From GWF2-38-69 sp965228125 (GTDB taxonomy: Bacteria > Verrucomicrobiota > Lentisphaeria > Victivallales > GWF2-38-69), in the NCBI GenBank assembly GCA_965228125.1, contig OZ245791.1, positions 372,001 through 436,000 on the forward strand: a DNA stretch of 64,000 nucleotides, in the 5' to 3' direction. A program made the position numbers and the translations under genes. The notes beneath the pieces are model-generated. The model had not been told where the DNA came from. It saw only the letters and a list, made by a program, of their open reading frames with translations, and searched no databases. Position 1 is the stretch's first letter, and every line of letters starts with the position of its first letter. This document shows positions 1-9,432 of the stretch, piece by piece.

Positions 1-1485
1 TCCAAGCGCAAATTTAAGTATAGACAGATTGTCATCCTTACTGCTGAGATTGCCAGTAAACGCAGCGATTGTAGGCCTCCAGTTCTTGGGATTGAACGGC
101 ATTTCAGATAATTTTATGAGGTTGTTCCTGATTCTTGAATATACGAATCCTCTTCTGGCATCACCAAAATCCTGCGTCATCTCTCTTTTTTTGGCTAGAA
201 AAAAGATAATAACAAAAAATATAAGAGCCAGAACAGCTGCCTGATAATCTATAAGAAAAGAAATCAACGCGCAAGACAAAACCCCTATCAGGGAAATAGA
301 CCAGTGGAAATATTTGAACTTAGGCCTGAATGACGGGTTACCTCCAAATGATTCCACAAACGCAGCAAGATTTACTATCCCATATGTATAAAGAAAAAAC
401 ATCGTAACTATCTGAGCAACTGTATTCAAAGGATCTCTTCCATCCGTCTTACCTGCCTGCAATCCTGCCCATATAAGAATACCTAAAGATATAACAAAAG
501 TAGCTATTAACGCCTTCCTTGGTTCTTTTCTACCGTTATTGTCTATAGCAAAAATCTCTAGCCATGGGATTATTTTATCTTTGGAAAGAGCTCTTAAAAT
601 TCTTGGTGCTCCAAGAAATGAACCTATCGCACTTGATAAAGTGGCACAAAAAACACCACCTACTACAAGAAAACCAAGTCCGAAAATAGCATTTCTTACA
701 AGAGTTACATATGGATAATCTATCAAATCCTGTCTGGAGAAACCTGAACCGATAAAAAATATTTCAAGACTATAAACTGCTGTGGCAAAAATCACCGCAG
801 AAAAAGTTCCCATAACAAGAGAAAACCCAGGCTTTTTGAGGTCTCCCGACATATTAATACCTGCCATAATACCCGTTGCGGCAGGAAAGAAGATTGCAAA
901 CATTACAAACATCTGAACACCCTTCAGAGGAGTACTATTTTGTACTAAGGTTTCATGGGCATAATGAGAACCAGCACCCAACAAAAAGACAGCAATGGCC
1001 AACATAAGCAAAATAAAAATGAATATCTGTGCCTTTATAGCCCACTTAGCTCCTGTCCACGCAAGATAAAAAAGAAGTATTCCTGTTAATAACGATATCC
1101 ACAAATAGAAGGGTTGAAGAAAAGGAAATGTCCCAATCAGGGCTTCCACAAATCCGATAATATAAAATGGGACAGAAAGACCTTGTGCAAGAAACAAAGT
1201 TAAACCTATCGCTCCTCCGAATCCCGCACCGAGCGATCTTGATATCATAAAATATGCTCCACCCTCCTCAACCGGTGTATTGGTCGCGATGGCTGCAATT
1301 GAAAACGCTGTACAAAGAACTATTCCTTGGGCTACAGCAAGTACTATAAAAGTATAAATGGTGCCCAGATTTCCAGTGACATACCCGAAACGCATGAACA
1401 TGATCGGGCCAAAAATAGTCAAAACCGAAGGTATAAATACTCCGGAAAATGTACCAAATTTGTGAGGTAAATTGCCAGTACTCAA
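1..1485 (-). CDS. Cation-chloride cotransporter-like APC-superfamily permease (3' end outside window)
   Basis: This is a hydrophobic multi-spanning transporter; its C-terminal end lies beyond the left edge. The reverse strand reads from a TTG at 1485 into LSTGNLPHKFGTFSGVFIPS followed by a first helix with FGPIMFMRFGYVTGNLG. That opening is typical of bacterial SLC12 (Na-K-Cl cotransporter-like) members of the APC superfamily. EEGGAYFMISRSLG, the conserved loop after the second helix, follows. About ten further membrane segments are visible. The TTG start has AAGG about 12 bases upstream, and no in-frame ATG gives a full first helix, so the start is probable but not certain. Ions or amino acids could be the substrate. 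It is a separate unit from the ATP-grasp gene because a terminator lies between them. Confidence 0.75.
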   Translation of the reverse strand, partial: MSTGNLPHKFGTFSGVFIPSVLTIFGPIMFMRFGYVTGNLGTIYTFIVLAVAQGIVLCTAFSIAAIATNTPVEEGGAYFMISRSLGAGFGGAIGLTLFLAQGLSVPFYIIGFVEALIGTFPFLQPFYLWISLLTGILLFYLAWTGAKWAIKAQIFIFILLMLAIAVFLLGAGSHYAHETLVQNSTPLKGVQMFVMFAIFFPAATGIMAGINMSGDLKKPGFSLVMGTFSAVIFATAVYSLEIFFIGSGFSRQDLIDYPYVTLVRNAIFGLGFLVVGGVFCATLSSAIGSFLGAPRILRALSKDKIIPWLEIFAIDNNGRKEPRKALIATFVISLGILIWAGLQAGKTDGRDPLNTVAQIVTMFFLYTYGIVNLAAFVESFGGNPSFRPKFKYFHWSISLIGVLSCALISFLIDYQAAVLALIFFVIIFFLAKKREMTQDFGDARRGFVYSRIRNNLIKLSEMPFNPKNWRPTIAAFTGNLSSKDDNLSILKFALG

Positions 1486-1556
1486 ATGGTAATCATTCCT
1501 TAATTTCTGATTTAAAGCTTATTCTTTCAAAACTAATATAACAGCTATATAATAAA

Positions 1557-1590
1557 AAACTCAGACTTATAGGGTCTGAGTTTAAGTTTT
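1557..1590 (-). terminator. Rho-independent terminator after the gltX-glnS-ATP-grasp operon
   Basis: A perfect 10-bp stem (1557-1566 with 1574-1583) encloses a 7-base loop. It lies just past the stop at 1606, and a run of T follows on the minus strand. A-rich and T-rich flanks on both sides would let it work in either direction. Confidence 0.8.
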
Positions 1591-1605
1591 TTGACCTGTC
1601 TTAGG

Positions 1606-2757
1606 TTATTTCTCGTTTACAAAGGCTATAGCTTTAAATAGCGTATCAATATCTTTGTGTCGGAGAATAAATGTATCGTTGCCCATCGCTGCGGCAAAAG
1701 CTTCCGGAATTCTGGTATACTTTACTACTGTATCTCCAAGAGCATTAAGGACATCCTGTGTAGAATGCTTATACTTAATATGGTCTCTTCTAGAAACGTT
1801 CGACACATTGTATTTTCTTGTATAGCTAAGCACGTCTTTACCATCTACTACAAGTTCTGCCCAGATTCTGAAAAGGTCTATGTCTGCTACGTAGTTTAGC
1901 ATATCTATAGAGAAACCTCCTGGGGGCCTTACATTGATTTCTATAGCCCAGTAGCTACCGTCGTTTCTCCTAAAAAACTCACAATGGAAGAATCTCTCTC
2001 TGACGTTAAAACCCTTAACCACATGCCTGCCTAGCTTTTCAAGTTTAGGATCTATGTCTCTTGAGTAAAAATAGAACATATCTCTCTTTTCATTGAGAAT
2101 GTCAAGGACATTATCGCTCAATTCAAAAGATGCACAATACATGATTTCACCATTTTTGTCCGTAAGCCCGTCGAAGGTAACAATCTTGCCATCCACATAA
2201 GGCTCCACTATATACCCCGGGGGCAAATCCCTGAGAATCTCTGAAAGTTGGTGTTCGTTAGTAACCTTATATGTATTGCTTGCCCCTACCCCTCTCTCCG
2301 GCTTAATAATCAAAGGGAACCCATACCTTGAGACAAAATCATAAAGCATATCCGGATTTGAAATAGGCTGTGCTTCAGCAGCAGGAACTCCTGAATCATG
2401 AAAAACTTTTTTCATGCCAAGTTTGCTCTGGTTAAGCATAAGGTCTTCAGGTCTTTGTCCAAAAATATTAAAATCAAGCCTTATCTGGGCTTCCAAAGCC
2501 AGCCAATATTCATTGTGAGAATCTATCCTGTCGATTCTGCCATATTTATTGGCGAAGTATGCAATCGTTCTATAAACTACTTCATAGTCATGCATATTGA
2601 TATGACAGTATTCTGTGATGGACTCCACTAACTCCGGCCTGAACTCAGAAGGTGGAGCATCGCCTATTGCCAAGACATTGGCGCCTGCTCTTCTAAGCTG
2701 AACGCAGAAATTATAGAATGTCGGAGGGAAATGAGGGGAAATGAATACAAAATTCAT
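1606..2757 (-). CDS. ATP-grasp domain carboxylate-amine ligase-like protein
   Basis: This 383-residue protein has the layout of the ATP-grasp superfamily (carbamoyl-phosphate synthase/biotin carboxylase-like ligases). A Rossmann-like N-terminus (FVFISPHFPP) is followed by the ATP-binding strand-loop GFPLIIKPERGVGASNTYKV near residues 146-165. A C-terminal metal and phosphate site, EINVRPPGG, lies near 272-280. Such enzymes activate a carboxylate by phosphorylation and join it to an amine or thiol; the substrate cannot be read from the sequence. It starts at ATG with GGAG 10 bases upstream. It lies 20 bases after glnS, so it is probably the third gene of a gltX-glnS operon, and a terminator follows it. 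Confidence 0.75.
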   Translation of the reverse strand: MNFVFISPHFPPTFYNFCVQLRRAGANVLAIGDAPPSEFRPELVESITEYCHINMHDYEVVYRTIAYFANKYGRIDRIDSHNEYWLALEAQIRLDFNIFGQRPEDLMLNQSKLGMKKVFHDSGVPAAEAQPISNPDMLYDFVSRYGFPLIIKPERGVGASNTYKVTNEHQLSEILRDLPPGYIVEPYVDGKIVTFDGLTDKNGEIMYCASFELSDNVLDILNEKRDMFYFYSRDIDPKLEKLGRHVVKGFNVRERFFHCEFFRRNDGSYWAIEINVRPPGGFSIDMLNYVADIDLFRIWAELVVDGKDVLSYTRKYNVSNVSRRDHIKYKHSTQDVLNALGDTVVKYTRIPEAFAAAMGNDTFILRHKDIDTLFKAIAFVNEK

Positions 2758-2777
2758 ATTGCCATTACTCCTTGTTT

Positions 2778-4475
2778 TTAGTTGTTTTTGGCGTTGCTTT
2801 CTATTTTAGCCCAAGTGTCTTTAAGGGCAACAGTCCTATTGAAAACAATTTTATCAAAAGAAGATTCTTTGTCCACACAGAAATAACCCATCCGCTCAAA
2901 CTGGAATTTCTCTCCCGGTTTAGCGGCATTCAAACTTGGTTCCACTTTACAATTACTGAGAATTTCCAGTGAATTCTTATTTATGTTATCCAAATAGGAT
3001 TTACCTTCATCTGACTCTTCAGGATTTTCATTTACAAAAAGCCTGTCATAAAGCCTGACTTCCACATCTAAAGCTGTCCTCTCCGAAACCCAATGAATAG
3101 TTCCTTTAACCTTTCTGTCAGGAGCTGCATTTCCTCCCTTGGTAGATGGATCATAGGTACAATGAACTTCTATTACTTCGCCATTTGTATCTTTAACGAC
3201 CCCTGTACAAGTAACTATGTATGCATATCTAAGTCTAACATCCTGCCCTGGAGTAAGTCTGAAAAACTTCTTAGGCGGAACTTCCTTGAAGTCTTCTTTT
3301 TCTATATAAAGGACTTTTGAAAACGGGACTTTCCGCATTCCAGCCGTAACATCCTCAGGGTTATTAATAGCATCCAGCTCCTCGGTTAAATCAGCAGGAT
3401 AGTTATCGATAACAAGTTTAAGCGGATTAAGCACTCCCATAACTCTAGGGACACGTTTGTTCAAGTCTTCTCTTACACAAAACTCAAGAAGCGAAATGTC
3501 TATTACATTCTCTCTTTTTGCCACACCGACTTTTTCACAGAAAGCTCTGATTGATTCAGGAGTATATCCCCTTCTTCTCATTCCTGATATAGTAGGCATG
3601 CGTGGATCATCCCAGCCATTCACATGTTTTTCGCTAACCAACTGCAGGAGTTTTCTTTTGCTCATTACAGTATAGTTAATATTTAACCTGGCAAACTCTA
3701 TTTGCTGCGGATGGGATTTTACTTCGAGTACATCCAATATCCAGTCGTACAAAGGCCTATGGATTTCGAATTCAAGAGTACAGATTGAATGGGTAATATT
3801 TTCGATGGAATCGGATAGGCAATGTGCAAAGTCATACATAGGATAGATACACCATTTATCGCCAGTTCTGTGATGGCTGGCCTTCTTGATCCTGTAAATA
3901 GCAGGGTCTCTCATATGGATATTTGGAGAGGCCATATCAATTTTAGCTCTAAGCACTCTGGACCCATCAGAGAATTCACCATTTCTCATGCGTTCAAAAA
4001 GATTGAGATTCTCTTCTATTGAACGATTCCTGAAAGGGCTTTCCTTGCCTGGTTCAGTCAAATTACCCCTGTATTCTTTAATTTCATCAATACTCAGGTC
4101 ACAAACATAAGCCTTATTTCTTTTTATCAGTTCTACGGCATATCCATAGAGCGCTTCAAAATAATCTGACGCATAGTAAAGGTGTTCTTTCCAGTCGAAT
4201 CCAAGCCATCTGACATCTTCCATAATGGAGTCGACATATTCGACATCCTCCTTAACAGGATTTGTATCGTCAAATCTAAGGTGGCATCTGCCGTTAAAAT
4301 CTTTGGCTATCCCAAAGTTAAGGCATATAGATTTTGCATGCCCAATATGAAGGTAACCATTCGGTTCAGGCGGAAATCGGGTAATGACTCTGCCATCGTT
4401 TTTACTGGCTTTTAAATCTTCAGTTATAATATTTCTTATGAAATCCAATGATGGTTTTTCTATCGCGTTTTCCAT
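2778..4475 (-). CDS. glnS: Glutaminyl-tRNA synthetase
   Basis: This 565-residue class I synthetase charges tRNA-Gln with glutamine. The HIGH-type motif is PPEPNGYLHIGHAKS near residue 35, and the KMSKS-type loop reads VMSKRK near residue 270. FDDTNP and VRWLGFDW are typical of the GlnRS/eukaryotic-GluRS group. The C-terminal half is the two-barrel anticodon-binding region, of normal length. The gene starts three bases after the gltX stop, so translation of the two is probably coupled. A true GlnRS beside GltX implies direct charging of tRNA-Gln rather than dependence on a GatCAB amidotransferase. Confidence 0.95.
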   Translation of the reverse strand: MENAIEKPSLDFIRNIITEDLKASKNDGRVITRFPPEPNGYLHIGHAKSICLNFGIAKDFNGRCHLRFDDTNPVKEDVEYVDSIMEDVRWLGFDWKEHLYYASDYFEALYGYAVELIKRNKAYVCDLSIDEIKEYRGNLTEPGKESPFRNRSIEENLNLFERMRNGEFSDGSRVLRAKIDMASPNIHMRDPAIYRIKKASHHRTGDKWCIYPMYDFAHCLSDSIENITHSICTLEFEIHRPLYDWILDVLEVKSHPQQIEFARLNINYTVMSKRKLLQLVSEKHVNGWDDPRMPTISGMRRRGYTPESIRAFCEKVGVAKRENVIDISLLEFCVREDLNKRVPRVMGVLNPLKLVIDNYPADLTEELDAINNPEDVTAGMRKVPFSKVLYIEKEDFKEVPPKKFFRLTPGQDVRLRYAYIVTCTGVVKDTNGEVIEVHCTYDPSTKGGNAAPDRKVKGTIHWVSERTALDVEVRLYDRLFVNENPEESDEGKSYLDNINKNSLEILSNCKVEPSLNAAKPGEKFQFERMGYFCVDKESSFDKIVFNRTVALKDTWAKIESNAKNN

Positions 4476-4478
4476 ATC

Positions 4479-6131
4479 TTATAAAACTCCATTTATCACC
4501 GAAAGCAGTCTTTCGATTCTATTTAATATCCTATCCTTACCTAGTATAAACATTGTGTTTGCCAAATCTGCACCGCTCGTTACTCCCGTCAACGATATTC
4601 TTAAGACCTGATTGAGTTTACCTTCCTGAAGCCCAAGCTCTTTTTCTGTATCTCTGATGGAACTCTCATAGCAATGCGTGCAGGATGGCGTTCTTTGTCG
4701 GAATACCTTCACAAATTGGTTCAGACTTTCAATAACAGCGTTTTTATCCTTAAAAGCTTTTTTAAGAGCCTTTTCATCATAGGAAAAACTTTTTGATGAT
4801 AACTCAGACGAACATCCAAGCCCATTAAAAAGAGGCGACTCCTCAAAGAAAAAGTACTTCAACTCTGATACTTGAGAGAAAAGCTTAACTCTGCTTTTCA
4901 TTAGTAAACATGCCTGATCGAAAAGTTTAGGATTCACTGAGTCATCAAGCCAACCCTGTTTTACGGCTTCAGCCCTAATCAACTCTAAAAAAACGCTGTC
5001 CTCCAGTTCAGCCATATAAAGCCCATTCATATTCAAGAGCTTTACCATGTCAAATTGCGCTGGAGCACTCTTTACCCTATCCAAGCTAAAAGCCTCAATC
5101 ATTTCGGTTCTGGTCATCTTTTCACGGTTATCTCCCGGAGACCAACCCAAAAGAGAAAGATAATTAAAGAGAGCATCTGACAAATAACCCTTCTCTCTGA
5201 AATCACCCACAAATGCATCACCGTCCCTTTTGCTGTAAGGTTTGCCCTGATGGTTAACAATCATAGGCATATGGGCGTAATTCGGAACCTCGCTGCCAAG
5301 TGCTAGAAAGAGAAATATATGTTTATAAGTATTTTCAACATGGTCATCGCCTCGAATAATGTGGGTAACTTTCTGCGTAATATCATCGCAAACATTAGCC
5401 AAGTGAAATATCGGGGACAAATCGCTTCTCAGGATAACAAAATCCTTCATTGTGTCCAGAGGTTTGGCAAGTTCACCTTTTATTAAATCTTTATAGAATA
5501 CTTCCCGTCTGAGAAAAGATATTTTAGAGCAGTTTTCAAATGAAAATGTCTTAGCACCGTTAAGTATCTCTGTAAGATTCTTTTCAAGTTCAAAAACCAA
5601 TGAACCTTCAACTCCATAAACTTTCAGGTTCTTAAAACCTGCCAGCGATGCTGAAGACTCGACAGATTTCTGTTTCTCGTTGATATAAAAAAACTTAAAC
5701 CCATCTATAGCTATTTCTATAGGCTTAGATGGATCCAAAGTCAGTTCAACCAAACCTACATCTCTGACATTAGGGTTGCCCTCGCAATCATACGGAAGCC
5801 TGTAAACTATAGGTTTTTTGTCGGAGGCATCACTTTTATTAGAGTAATAGGCATTATTTTCAGCAAGCATTTTCTTTGCCGCCTCTATGTGGAAAAGCTC
5901 CTGAGACGACTGATGAAAAATTTCACCGTCATAGTCAAGCCCAAGCCATGTCATACATTCGAAAAGCTTGTCTATAGCTTCTTTGGTTGACCGTTCCTTG
6001 TCTGTGTCTTCTATGCGAAGAAGAAATTTTCCTTTAGTATTTCTGGCAAAAAGCCAATTAAAAATAGCAGTTCTGATGTTTCCAATATGTACGTTTCCTG
6101 TCGGAGAGGGTGCAAATCTTACAATATTCAT
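4479..6131 (-). CDS. gltX: Glutamyl-tRNA synthetase with a large internal insertion
   Basis: This class I synthetase charges tRNA-Glu. The N-terminus RFAPSPTGNVHIGNIRTAIF holds the HIGH-type motif; IEDTD near 40 and the KMSKS-type loop YSKRDGDAF are clear. At 550 residues it is longer than the usual 470-500. The excess lies at about residues 115-208, between VYRLPYD and the conserved block that starts at VFYKDLIKGE and runs to FVILRSD. Family members normally bridge that gap with few residues. The C-terminus is the helical anticodon-binding domain. It is the first gene of a minus-strand operon with glnS. The promoter should lie in 6132-6316, which it shares with the divergent gene at 6317. 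Confidence 0.93.
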   Translation of the reverse strand: MNIVRFAPSPTGNVHIGNIRTAIFNWLFARNTKGKFLLRIEDTDKERSTKEAIDKLFECMTWLGLDYDGEIFHQSSQELFHIEAAKKMLAENNAYYSNKSDASDKKPIVYRLPYDCEGNPNVRDVGLVELTLDPSKPIEIAIDGFKFFYINEKQKSVESSASLAGFKNLKVYGVEGSLVFELEKNLTEILNGAKTFSFENCSKISFLRREVFYKDLIKGELAKPLDTMKDFVILRSDLSPIFHLANVCDDITQKVTHIIRGDDHVENTYKHIFLFLALGSEVPNYAHMPMIVNHQGKPYSKRDGDAFVGDFREKGYLSDALFNYLSLLGWSPGDNREKMTRTEMIEAFSLDRVKSAPAQFDMVKLLNMNGLYMAELEDSVFLELIRAEAVKQGWLDDSVNPKLFDQACLLMKSRVKLFSQVSELKYFFFEESPLFNGLGCSSELSSKSFSYDEKALKKAFKDKNAVIESLNQFVKVFRQRTPSCTHCYESSIRDTEKELGLQEGKLNQVLRISLTGVTSGADLANTMFILGKDRILNRIERLLSVINGVL

Positions 6132-6249
6132 AATAATTTCAATCTTTAGTAAAATTAAAGCTTTTCCTTGTTAAAATTAATTTTTTAACTTAAGTTTGAA
6201 TACCACAAAAAACACCTTTGGAGGGTATTTTTTAGCTATTTTTTGCTTT

Positions 6250-6284
6250 TTGACAATGTTTTGATATATTGTTTGCATATATTT
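6250..6284 (+). promoter_or_regulatory. Possible sigma-70 promoter for the Bax-inhibitor-like gene
   Basis: A consensus TTGACA lies at 6250-6255, about 60 bases before the ATG at 6317. The -10 element is weak: candidates are the TTGCAT at 17-base spacing and the overlapping ATAT-rich run to 6284. The -35 match is clear; the pairing is not. Confidence 0.4.
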
Positions 6285-6316
6285 TTACAGAAACGTAATA
6301 GGAGATAAATAACATT

Positions 6317-7018
6317 ATGTATTATCAAAATTCAGCATTGGATACCACCGAGATTAGATTGAGAGAAAGCAACTTCATATCAAGAGTTTATGGCTGGATG
6401 TCTTTTGCTCTTGCGGTCACAGGTTTAACAGCTTTGTATGTCGTCTCTAACCCTGTATTGCTAAAAAAACTAGCCGCCAGTCAGGGTTTGTTCTTAGGGA
6501 TAGTTATTGTGGAACTGGTAATTGTCGTTGCAATGACTGCAATGATAAATAAGGTCGCCTATTCTACAGCAATGATAATGTTTATAGCATATTCCGTTCT
6601 CAACGGTGTGACATTCTCATTAATATTCCTTATTTACACTACGACTTCTATTGCCTCGACTTTTTTTGCCACGGCAGCTACCTTTGCCGTAATGAGCTGT
6701 TACGGTTGGTACACAAAGAAAGACTTGACAGCTATAGGTAGTTTGTGTTATATGGCACTATTTGGGCTTATTATTGCTTCAGTGGTTAATTTTTTCTTCG
6801 CAAGCAGCATGCTCTATTGGATAATCACATATGTGGGCATTCTCATCTTCGTAGGGCTTATCGCTTACGACACCCAAAAAATAAAAAAAATGGCTCCTGT
6901 CTTCGCAGCAAACTCAGAAGAAGGCAAAAAATCAGCCCTACTTGGAGCATTAGCTCTATATCTTGACTTTATAAACCTCTTCCTTATGCTTCTTCGTATA
7001 TTCGGAGACAGAAAATAG
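6317..7018 (+). CDS. Bax inhibitor-1/YccA-family membrane protein
   Basis: This 233-residue inner-membrane protein has seven predicted helices and a short cytoplasmic N-terminus, FISRVYGWMSFALAVTG. That opening, and the later GLIAYDTQKIKKM segment with conserved Asp, are characteristic of the BI-1 (UPF0005) family, represented by YccA and YbhL in E. coli. Members have been linked to calcium leak and to modulation of FtsH; the role here is unknown. AGGAG stands 12 bases before the ATG. A weak hairpin follows the stop at 7018, suggesting a single-gene unit. Confidence 0.9.
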   Translation: MYYQNSALDTTEIRLRESNFISRVYGWMSFALAVTGLTALYVVSNPVLLKKLAASQGLFLGIVIVELVIVVAMTAMINKVAYSTAMIMFIAYSVLNGVTFSLIFLIYTTTSIASTFFATAATFAVMSCYGWYTKKDLTAIGSLCYMALFGLIIASVVNFFFASSMLYWIITYVGILIFVGLIAYDTQKIKKMAPVFAANSEEGKKSALLGALALYLDFINLFLMLLRIFGDRK

Positions 7019-7027
7019 CAAGGTATT

Positions 7028-7070
7028 AAGGGAGGATTTTAAAAAGCTAAACTAAATAAATCCACCCTTT
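7028..7070 (+). terminator. Possible terminator hairpin
   Basis: An imperfect 12-bp stem (7028-7039 with about 7058-7069, one A-A mismatch) spans an 18-base loop just after the stop at 7018. Only a short T run follows, so its strength is doubtful. Confidence 0.35.
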
Positions 7071-7113
7071 ATGATTAAATTTTCACCACACTGATTGCGA
7101 AGGTCAAAAAATT

Positions 7114-7665
7114 ATGTACTCTTCAGAACAGAGAAAATTTATGCTTGATTTGGCAAAAAACACTATTGCCAACAAGCTCCATGGCGTAGCTCCAGTCAAA
7201 AACAAAGAAGATATTCCCGATTTCCTCACTAAAATCCAATCATGTTTTGTAACGCTTCATACTAAAGACGGGCGCCTTAGAGGCTGTATTGGCAACATAA
7301 TGGCATTTGAATCCCTCTATGACAACATCATTCATAATGCTTTTAACTCTGCTTTCAGGGATCCGAGATTTTCACCTGTTTCCTCTGAAGAAGAATTTAG
7401 TGCATTAAAAATAGAGATTTCGGTTCTAACACCAATGACGGCAGTTAATTCATATAAAGAAATCAAAATTGGAACTCACGGAATATTATTTAAACTCGGA
7501 AGATACTCTTCTGTGTTTTTGCCTCAGGTAGCACCTGAGCAAGGATGGACATTGGAAGAGACATTAATGAATCTGAGCATGAAAGCCGGGCTAGGTCCTG
7601 ATGCATGGAAACACATAGATGCCAAATTTGAAGTCTTTGAGGCTAATATTATCTCAGGAGAATAA
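7114..7665 (+). CDS. AMMECR1-domain protein (AmmeMemoRadiSam system protein A)
   Basis: The 183 residues form one AMMECR1 domain. CFVTLHTKDGRLRGCIG near residues 44-60 contains the invariant RGCIG motif. NAFNSAFRDPRFSPV, EISVLTPM and FLPQVAPEQGW follow in the family order. The biochemical role is not settled. In many bacteria it is found with a Memo-like protein and a radical SAM protein, but neither partner lies beside it here. It starts at ATG with AAGG upstream. Confidence 0.9.
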   Translation: MYSSEQRKFMLDLAKNTIANKLHGVAPVKNKEDIPDFLTKIQSCFVTLHTKDGRLRGCIGNIMAFESLYDNIIHNAFNSAFRDPRFSPVSSEEEFSALKIEISVLTPMTAVNSYKEIKIGTHGILFKLGRYSSVFLPQVAPEQGWTLEETLMNLSMKAGLGPDAWKHIDAKFEVFEANIISGE

Positions 7666-7788
7666 TACTTTCTGTTTGCACTTAGATATTCTGTCTGAAT
7701 AAAATATTTTTTACTGGCAAAATCTATCTATTTCTTAATATTATGTCTATAAGTTTTGCATTTTACTGATTAATAAATTTACAATTAT

Positions 7789-9003
7789 ATGAATTCATTT
7801 TATAAATTATCTCTCTTTCTTTTTCTTCTTGTTATCTCGACCTGCCTGTCAGCAGTTTCTGTAACTGTTACAGGAAGTGCAGAAGGCAACCCCGACAAAG
7901 CTGGTGAGCTCGCATTGGCAGAAGCGCTGAGAAATGCTGTAAGAGAAGGAGCTGGCGTTGATGTCATGAGCGAATCAAAAGTTTCCAATTTCCAGGCCGA
8001 TTATGACATAGTTATGACTTCTTCTTTCGGGTACCTGGAAAGCTATAAGGTTCTTGAGCAGAAATATGACAAAACCACTTCCATATATACTGTCAAAATT
8101 CAGGCAGAAGTAGGAAAAAGTGCTCCAAAGATGGATAAGGTTATGGCTCTTAGGATGTTGGTAAAAAGAATGGACTCGCCGCGAGTAATGGTAATATGCA
8201 AAGAAAAAATCAAAGGGTTGGAAGATCCCGACTCACCTTTAGCTGCCGGAGTAATCGATGAAATTACACAAAACAATGGGTTTGAACTTTTCAATCAGGA
8301 GGCAGTAGAAGAGCAAAGTTCCAAAGAAGCAGCAAGAGCTGAAATACTTGGAGATACGCTTGATGCAAAGGCAAAATCAGCAGGAATCACATCTACATCA
8401 GACTTTAAAATAATCGCCGATATAAAAGGGTCTGTAGGCAAACTCAAAGAACCTTTTCCTGAAGTTTATGTAAGAGACACTGCTATCGGGATTGATTTGA
8501 GAGCACTATGGACTGACACAGGAGAGGTTATAGCTACCGTCTCTATTCCTACTAAAAATTTTAAAGGTGAGGCTAATATGAATTTGCCTTACGATATGCC
8601 GGACCAACTTATACGACATTACCTGACAACCATCCTTCAAGGAACTGAAAAGGGGTCGGAAAACAAAGATGTCTACAGGCTTTTTTCTAAAGTTATTTCT
8701 AAATGGATCACAGAACTTGATCTAGGTTCAAAAATAAAGTTAGAGTTCAAAGCCATCGACAAAACTCAACTGGACAATCTTATTTCAAAACTCAAGAATG
8801 TAAACGGTGTTTCCTATGTATGGCGCAGAGAATATGATAAAAGGCTTTTTTCTATCGTAGAAGTGGAAACCAGGCTAACTTCATCTCAATTAGAAGACAC
8901 CATACTGGAAATTTTAGATTCCAAAGATAACATGAATAAATATAAATACGAAATTGATCAGACCACCAAGAAAAGTCTGCGTTTCATCCCGGTAAAAGAT
9001 TAA
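7789..9003 (+). CDS. Exported protein with a FlgT-like N-terminal domain
   Basis: This 404-residue protein begins with a cleavable signal peptide (hydrophobic stretch to about residue 22, ending CLSAVS). The next 90 residues, with VTVTGSAEGN, ALAEALRNAVREGAGVDV, a conserved Asn before a long spacer, and SFGYLESYKVL, match the pattern of the FlgT N-terminal domain. It should lie in the periplasm or under the outer membrane. The remainder is mixed alpha/beta, and I do not recognise it. Three lipoprotein genes follow, suggesting an envelope cluster. No flagellar gene lies in the window, so a flagellar role is not implied. No clear Shine-Dalgarno sequence precedes the ATG. Confidence 0.7.
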   Translation: MNSFYKLSLFLFLLVISTCLSAVSVTVTGSAEGNPDKAGELALAEALRNAVREGAGVDVMSESKVSNFQADYDIVMTSSFGYLESYKVLEQKYDKTTSIYTVKIQAEVGKSAPKMDKVMALRMLVKRMDSPRVMVICKEKIKGLEDPDSPLAAGVIDEITQNNGFELFNQEAVEEQSSKEAARAEILGDTLDAKAKSAGITSTSDFKIIADIKGSVGKLKEPFPEVYVRDTAIGIDLRALWTDTGEVIATVSIPTKNFKGEANMNLPYDMPDQLIRHYLTTILQGTEKGSENKDVYRLFSKVISKWITELDLGSKIKLEFKAIDKTQLDNLISKLKNVNGVSYVWRREYDKRLFSIVEVETRLTSSQLEDTILEILDSKDNMNKYKYEIDQTTKKSLRFIPVKD

Positions 9004-9049
9004 AACTGATAAATATTATTATAAATACAAACCACTATCAGGAGAATAG

Positions 9050-9415
9050 ATGTTTAAGAAAATCATCAAGCTGTATTCGGCTATTGTGGCTGCCGGATTG
9101 ATAGCAGGCTGTACCACCGGCCCTGGAGGTTTAGCCCCATCAACAATTCCAATCACCTCAAATGACACCTACACGATCATAAAGCACGATGCAGAAGGAG
9201 TTGACACTGCTTATTCTGTTTTATTTATTCCAGTTACTCCATCTTGCAGCGCATATCAGGCGTTGATGGATGCAAAGGAAGAAACAGGAGCTGACGCTCT
9301 CATTAACGTCACAGCAGAAAACAAAAGCGTGTATATTTTTATAGTTAACTGGCAGAAAATAAAAATCCACGGAGATGCCATAAAATTCCAACAAGCCGGC
9401 GCAATGCTGGAATAG
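9050..9415 (+). CDS. Small lipoprotein, paralogue of the next gene
   Basis: This 121-residue protein has a lipoprotein signal peptide ending in the lipobox GLIAGC, with the modified Cys at about residue 21. The mature part starts with a Pro/Ser-rich linker (APSTIPITSNDTYTIIK). It ends in a short beta-rich domain with DALINVTAENKSVYIFIVNW and KIHGDAIKF. The gene at 9433 has the same order of elements (PSTTPITEKDTYTKLK, NALIEVVVEQTTLYLF, VEGTAVKV), so the two are tandem duplicates. I do not assign a function. AGGAG precedes the ATG. Confidence 0.75.
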   Translation: MFKKIIKLYSAIVAAGLIAGCTTGPGGLAPSTIPITSNDTYTIIKHDAEGVDTAYSVLFIPVTPSCSAYQALMDAKEETGADALINVTAENKSVYIFIVNWQKIKIHGDAIKFQQAGAMLE

Positions 9416-9432
9416 AAAGGAAAGTATAATTT

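Noticed and set aside
1..244. Small open frame on the plus strand at the left edge
   Set aside because: It is the antisense of the transporter gene, which has continuous coding signal on the minus strand.
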